Assembly: GCA_947177375.1 (NCBI GenBank)
Contig: CAMWUF010000013.1
Span: 1 to 10,631, forward strand
Direction: 5' to 3'
From: an uncultured Ruminococcus sp.
GTDB lineage: Bacteria; Bacillota; Clostridia; Oscillospirales; Ruminococcaceae
DNA: 10,631 nt
Made by a program: the position numbers and the translations under genes
In this document: piece after piece, positions 7,436 through 10,631 of the stretch
Layout of the letters: each line of letters begins with the position of its first letter
Position numbering within the stretch: the stretch's first letter is position 1
Notes under the pieces: generated by a model
Told to the model about the DNA's origin: nothing
Databases searched by the model: none
What the model saw: the letters and a program-made list of their open reading frames with translations, nothing else

Positions 7436-7459
7436 ATAATTATAGCTTACTATAATTAT
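7436..7459. promoter_or_regulatory. Perfect 10-bp inverted repeat over the -10 region (candidate operator)
   Basis: ATAATTATAG (7436-7445) and CTATAATTAT (7450-7459) are perfect inverted repeats with a 4-base spacer CTTA. They cover the -10 element and most of the spacer. The stem is almost all A/T and no T-run follows, so a terminator is unlikely; an operator for a dimeric repressor fits better. No regulator gene is in the window. Confidence 0.5.
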
Positions 7460-7466
7460 GTGTCAG
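7439..7466 (-). promoter_or_regulatory. Sigma-A-type promoter for the ABC exporter operon
   Basis: On the minus strand, -35 CTGACA (7461-7466, five of six consensus bases) and a perfect -10 TATAAT (7439-7444) are separated by 16 bases. Transcription would start near 7432, giving a leader of about 30 bases before the ATPase start. The spacer and -10 lie inside an inverted repeat, and the -35 lies inside another, which suggests repressor control. Confidence 0.68.
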
Positions 7467-7476
7467 GCATGTGACA
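7461..7476. promoter_or_regulatory. TGTCA-N6-TGACA inverted repeat over the -35 (candidate operator)
   Basis: TGTCAGGCATGTGACA has perfect 5-bp arms around 6 bases and includes the whole -35 hexamer. The 16-base dyad has the size of a typical operator for a dimeric regulator. It is short enough to arise by chance, so it is weaker than the neighbouring 10-bp repeat. Confidence 0.35.
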
Positions 7477-7496
7477 AAAAGCAGAAAATCAAAACA

Positions 7497-8351
7497 TTAA
7501 CAACAAAATTTTAAATCTTTTTGCATTTGCTTTGTTAATGCCTGCACAGAATCAAATTTCATTTCAGGACGAATAAATTTTAATAATCTTACTTGCAGAG
7601 TTTTATTATATAAATCACCAGAAAAATTTTTGATATAAGTTTCAGCTAAAGGCAAGCCGTTATAATTGACTGTTGGTTTGATACCAATATTTGTAATAGA
7701 ATGATAATATTTCCCGTCAGGTGTTCTTGTCTGAGAGGCATACACACCAAATTTAGGTACAAGCTGATTTTCATGAAATACTTGATTAATCGTAGGAAAA
7801 TGAATTGTTCTGCCCAGTTGTACGCCATGAGAAACTTTTTCTAAAATTACATAAGGCATACCTAGAAATGCATTTGCTTTTTCAATTTCGCCTGCAAGTA
7901 ATAATTTTCTAATTTCTGTAGAAGAAATCATTTGCTTATCTTGCTTGACATGATTAACAAGCTTTACTGTAAAATGAAATTTTTTTCCGAAATTTATTAA
8001 ATCTTCTGTATTACAAGACGCATGATAGCCAAATTTGAAATCATAGCCACAAGTCACATGACTTGCATGTAATTCCTGACATAAAATCTTTTCAGCGAAT
8101 GCTTCACCAGATAAATTGCGGAGCTGTTCAAAATCCATGCAAGCCACTTGAAAATCAAAATCATGTTTTAAAATAAAATTTCTGGTATGACTGGAATAAA
8201 TATAACCACCTGAATTTTTTCTGATAGCTGTTTCTGCTGGAAATGTAAACACAACTGGAATAAAATCAGATTTTTTTGCTTCCTGCAAAACAGCTCTATG
8301 CCCAAGATGCACACCATCAAATAATCCTAATGCAATAGAAGTTTTTTGCAT
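7497..8351 (-). CDS. ribF: Bifunctional riboflavin kinase / FMN adenylyltransferase (FAD synthetase)
   Basis: Makes FMN from riboflavin and ATP, then FAD from FMN and ATP. With the start at 8351 the protein has 284 residues, slightly short of the usual 300-315. The N-terminal adenylyltransferase domain has the nucleotidyltransferase motif GLFDGVHLGH (9-18, His15 and His18), GYDFKFG (102-108) and ISSTEIRKLL (142-151). The C-terminal riboflavin kinase domain (about 166-280) has GRTIHFPTIN (180-189), NIGIKPTV (221-228) and AETYI (236-240), with Glu237 the likely catalytic base. It ends in Cys-Cys. GAGGTG precedes the ATG at 8351; the in-frame ATG at 8363, which overlaps the truB stop, lacks a good site. 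This is the last gene of the rbfA operon. Confidence 0.95.
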   Translation of the reverse strand: MQKTSIALGLFDGVHLGHRAVLQEAKKSDFIPVVFTFPAETAIRKNSGGYIYSSHTRNFILKHDFDFQVACMDFEQLRNLSGEAFAEKILCQELHASHVTCGYDFKFGYHASCNTEDLINFGKKFHFTVKLVNHVKQDKQMISSTEIRKLLLAGEIEKANAFLGMPYVILEKVSHGVQLGRTIHFPTINQVFHENQLVPKFGVYASQTRTPDGKYYHSITNIGIKPTVNYNGLPLAETYIKNFSGDLYNKTLQVRLLKFIRPEMKFDSVQALTKQMQKDLKFCC

Positions 8352-8355
8352 AATG

Positions 8356-8361
8356 CACCTC
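8356..8361 (-). promoter_or_regulatory. Ribosome binding site deciding the ribF start
   Basis: GAGGTG on the minus strand, 4 bases before the ATG at 8351. It overlaps the truB stop codon (8360-8362), so ribF initiation is probably coupled to the end of truB translation. Confidence 0.7.
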
Positions 8362-9271
8362 ATTTCGGTTCACATAAATTGCGTTCAATACGCAAGCAAT
8401 TTTGTTCCAAATCAGGCAGAGCTGTTCCAAGAAAGCCATCTATGCCGTAAACAGCATACTGTGATTTAAATTTTATATTTATATTATCAAATTGTGATAA
8501 GCTTAATTTTACACCATTGCGATAAAGTTTTGTTTGTTGGGCATTTAAACGAACAACAGGCAAGGAGCTGAATGCTTTTTCAATGGGAATCATAATATTA
8601 GAAATATTATTTTGATTTGCAAATTCTTGAATTTCTTCCAGTGAATAACAAACATCTAAATCAAACCCACTGGCATAAGAACGCCTTAAATTCGTCATAA
8701 TAGCTCCACAGCCTAGAGTTTTTCCCATATCATGAATCAGTGTCCTGACATAAGTCCCTTTTCCACAATGAATTTCTAATGTTCCTTTTCCTGTTTCTGG
8801 ATTGATACCTGTGCAGTAGACTAATTTAATAAATACAGGTCTTGCCTGACGTTCAATTTCTTTTCCCTCACGAGCCAATTCATAAAGCCTTTTGCCGTTC
8901 ACAGAAACAGCGGAATACATAGGGGGAATTTGCATAATTTCACCAGTGGGAATAGAATTTAAAATATCTTGTTTAGAAATACCAGTAAAATCATGTGTTT
9001 CTAAAATTTTTCCAGTGCTGTCCTGTGTATCAGAAATTTTACCAAGTTGAAATTCTGCAATATAAATTTTATCTTCATCTGGCAAAATTCCGCAAGCTTT
9101 TGTTGCATAGCCCACAAATACAGGCAATACACCAGTTGCGATAGGGTCAAGCGTTCCCGCATGTCCTAGACGTTTCATTTTTAGAATGCCACGTAATTTC
9201 GCAATGACATCAAAAGACGTAAATCCAGCAGGTTTATCCACACAGAGAATGCCATTTAAATTACTGTTCAT
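8360..9271 (-). CDS. truB: tRNA pseudouridine(55) synthase TruB
   Basis: Converts U55 of the tRNA T-loop to pseudouridine; cytoplasmic. The start at 9271 gives 303 residues, normal for the family. It begins with GILCVDKPAGFTSFDV (7-22), followed by GHAGTLDPIATGVLP (36-50) with catalytic Asp42. Further family segments are DKIYIAEFQLG (67-77) with the conserved Tyr70, PPMYSAVSVNGKRLYELAREG (116-136) and CGKGTYVRTLIHDMG (169-183). The C-terminal part after about residue 240 would be the small RNA-binding TruB_C/PUA-like domain. The frame stays open upstream to 9379, but that stretch overlaps the nrnA coding sequence and has no TruB similarity. ATG overlaps the nrnA stop as ATGA; the ribosome binding site is weak (GGTGGAAAAAG), so coupling is likely. 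Confidence 0.96.
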   Translation of the reverse strand: MNSNLNGILCVDKPAGFTSFDVIAKLRGILKMKRLGHAGTLDPIATGVLPVFVGYATKACGILPDEDKIYIAEFQLGKISDTQDSTGKILETHDFTGISKQDILNSIPTGEIMQIPPMYSAVSVNGKRLYELAREGKEIERQARPVFIKLVYCTGINPETGKGTLEIHCGKGTYVRTLIHDMGKTLGCGAIMTNLRRSYASGFDLDVCYSLEEIQEFANQNNISNIMIPIEKAFSSLPVVRLNAQQTKLYRNGVKLSLSQFDNINIKFKSQYAVYGIDGFLGTALPDLEQNCLRIERNLCEPK

Positions 9272-10230
9272 AATACTTTTTCCACCGCTTGCAAGACTTT
9301 TTTTCTGACTTCGTCTGGAGAGCCTTTTAATAAGCAACCAGCAGCTTTTACATGACCACCACCGCCAAAAATCTGACAAATTTCAGAAACATTTACATCT
9401 TTGGCAGAACGCATAGAAACTTTAAAAACATTCGGTTCACGTTCCCGAAATGTAATGCCGACTTCTACGCCCTCTGGCTGCAAAGACAAACTTGTTAAGC
9501 CTTCCATGTCTTTTTCATCAACTTGATATTTCTGACATAATTCCAACGTTGCCCAAACAATCGTGCATTGATTATTAAAATAATATTCCATTTGGTTAAG
9601 CATAAGTATTTCTGCTTTTATTCTGGACGGACTTTTCACATCAAACATTTGGCGGTTAATTAAGCCATATCGAATATCAGGAAATTCACGCATTAATTCT
9701 GCTGTAAAAATATGCGTTTCTGGTGTTGTATTTTCAAATTTAAAACAGCCTGTATCTGTAGACATGCCTGTAAATAAGCATTTTGCAATTTGTTCTGTGA
9801 ATTTAATATTCATATAGCGATATAATTTATATAATATTTCACAAGTTGCAGAGGCATTTTCTTCCAGTAATAATTTTTCAGCATAACATTTATTAGATAC
9901 ATGATGGTCAATGCAAAGCTGAATCTTATCTGAATAAATTTCTTGCAGATTGCCTAATAATTTTGTATCAGCGACATCTACAGAAATAATAGTTTTAGCT
10001 ATAAAATCTTCTTCTGAAATTTCTGATTTTTCTGGTTTCAGAAAATCAAATCGTTCAGGAATTTCATCAGCACATAATACTTTGGCACGTTTGCCCAGTG
10101 ATTTCAAAACTGCTTGCAGAGAATATCCTGCTCCGATACAGTCACCATCAGGGCTTCTGTGAATTAAAATATGCACATCTTCGCAATTTTCAAGAAATTC
10201 TGCTGTTTCAGGAATATTAATTTTATTCAT
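9268..10230 (-). CDS. nrnA: DHH/DHHA1 phosphoesterase, NrnA-like nano-RNase / pAp phosphatase
   Basis: NrnA-type enzymes degrade 2-5 nt RNAs from the 5' end or other short dinucleotides and dephosphorylate pAp; they need Mn2+. From the ATG at 10230 the protein has 320 residues, the usual length. Metal ligands are visible: H24-x3-D28-x-D30 in HRSPDGD, D85 in ISVDVADTK, D108-H109-H110 in CIDHHVSN, and D159 in STDTG. The DHHA1 substrate-binding domain ends with GGGGHVKAAGC (289-299). All catalytic motifs are intact. GGAGGGAG (10237-10244) lies 6 bases upstream, and the gene overlaps the end of rbfA by 8 bases. The rbfA-nrnA-truB-ribF order is common in Firmicutes. Specificity (nanoRNA, pAp or cyclic dinucleotide product) cannot be decided from sequence. 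Confidence 0.92.
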   Translation of the reverse strand: MNKINIPETAEFLENCEDVHILIHRSPDGDCIGAGYSLQAVLKSLGKRAKVLCADEIPERFDFLKPEKSEISEEDFIAKTIISVDVADTKLLGNLQEIYSDKIQLCIDHHVSNKCYAEKLLLEENASATCEILYKLYRYMNIKFTEQIAKCLFTGMSTDTGCFKFENTTPETHIFTAELMREFPDIRYGLINRQMFDVKSPSRIKAEILMLNQMEYYFNNQCTIVWATLELCQKYQVDEKDMEGLTSLSLQPEGVEVGITFREREPNVFKVSMRSAKDVNVSEICQIFGGGGHVKAAGCLLKGSPDEVRKKVLQAVEKVL

Positions 10231-10585
10231 GCGTTTCTCCCTCCGCAGAGATAATTTTTTCAAGTTTATTTGTAATTTCTGCACCTCTTGCAATGGAATC
10301 ATCTGCAATAAAATGTAATTCAGGACTTTTTCGCATTTTTAATCTTGCAAATAACTCACGGCGAATAAATCCAGACGCACTTTGTAAGCCTTTCACAGAT
10401 TGTTTGGTATCTTCCATGCCTAACAGACTAGAAATATATACTTTACAATGTGAACCGTCTCCAGCAAGTTCCACACGTACAACAGATAGCATATTGCTAA
10501 CTCTGGGGTCTTTTACTTGTCTGAAAATATCTGGTAATTCTCTGTGAATATCTTCAGACATACGACTGTTTTTAAAACTTGGCAT
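10223..10585 (-). CDS. rbfA: Ribosome-binding factor A
   Basis: Assists late maturation of the 30S subunit by binding near the 5' end of 16S rRNA; important in cold adaptation. At 120 residues it has normal length. It is a single KH-type domain: N-terminal helix with KNSRMSEDIHRELPDIF (5-21), KDPRVS (25-30), strand VVRVELAGDGSHCKVYIS (35-52), the RbfA-type AxG kinked helix at A70-S71-G72, and the conserved end RKSPELHFIADDSIARGAEI (85-104). AAAGGAAG stands about 10 bases before the ATG. In related genomes infB precedes rbfA, but that would be outside the window. Its stop overlaps the start of nrnA. Confidence 0.96.
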   Translation of the reverse strand: MPSFKNSRMSEDIHRELPDIFRQVKDPRVSNMLSVVRVELAGDGSHCKVYISSLLGMEDTKQSVKGLQSASGFIRRELFARLKMRKSPELHFIADDSIARGAEITNKLEKIISAEGETHE

Positions 10586-10615
10586 AATGAATTTTCTTCC
10601 TTTCTGTGAGAATTT

Positions 10616-10621
10616 ATTATA
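10616..10621 (-). promoter_or_regulatory. Possible -10 element upstream of rbfA
   Basis: TATAAT on the minus strand, about 30 bases before the rbfA start. The -35 position would fall beyond the window edge and the surroundings are simply AT-rich, so this may be chance; rbfA is often transcribed from the upstream nusA-infB operon. Confidence 0.22.
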
Positions 10622-10631
10622 ATATATATTT

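Noticed and set aside
9272..9379. N-terminal extension of TruB to 9379
   Set aside because: It would overlap the DHHA1 motif of nrnA, encodes Trp/Lys/Ser-rich sequence unlike TruB, and the family start (GILCVDKPAG) follows directly after the ATG at 9271.
10231..10308. N-terminal extension of the DHH protein into rbfA
   Set aside because: GGAGGGAG is positioned for the ATG at 10230, and the extension is a frame-shifted reading of the conserved end of rbfA.

Overview
The window is AT-rich chromosomal DNA (roughly one third G+C by eye). It most likely comes from an anaerobic gut or rumen Clostridia of the Ruminococcus/Oscillospirales type. The grounds are strong AAGGAG-type ribosome binding sites, an rbfA-nrnA-truB-ribF housekeeping order typical of Firmicutes, an ABC exporter paired with GldG-like and DUF4340-type proteins, and a secreted protein with a type I dockerin, the hallmark of cellulosome-type assemblies. 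Genus is inference. No rRNA, tRNA, CRISPR array, insertion sequence or phage gene was seen.

Region 1 (1-1480): the 3' part of a plus-strand gene whose 5' end lies outside the window. It encodes a secreted modular protein with a beta-rich domain, an internal type I dockerin, a TEPx-repeat linker and a C-terminal domain with a metzincin-like zinc site (HEIGHGFGITD plus a possible Met-turn). A hairpin at 1437-1471 is a bidirectional terminator between this gene and the minus-strand genes that converge on it.

Region 2 (1476-7476, minus strand): a probable six-gene operon. In transcription order it holds an ABC-2 type ATPase, a six-helix permease, a GldG/ABC-auxiliary membrane protein, a single-pass protein with three DUF4340-like repeats, an 88-residue protein of unknown function, and a lipoprotein cyclophilin. 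The first four genes overlap or nearly touch. A perfect 9-bp stem-loop sits on the stop codon of the fourth gene, before the two distal genes. A good sigma-A-like promoter with several nested inverted repeats precedes the ATPase. The set looks like an uncharacterised envelope exporter or remodelling machine with an extracytoplasmic foldase added; its substrate cannot be read from sequence.

Region 3 (7497-10585, minus strand): the housekeeping operon rbfA, nrnA-like DHH phosphoesterase, truB, ribF. Every junction overlaps or nearly does (ATGA or 8 nt), which indicates translational coupling. No intrinsic terminator is visible after ribF, so read-through into the exporter operon is possible. 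Several starts were moved from the longest reading frame to a downstream ATG with a proper ribosome binding site (nrnA 10230, truB 9271, ribF 8351, ATPase 7401, small gene 2461). No gene-free stretch exceeds 100 bases.
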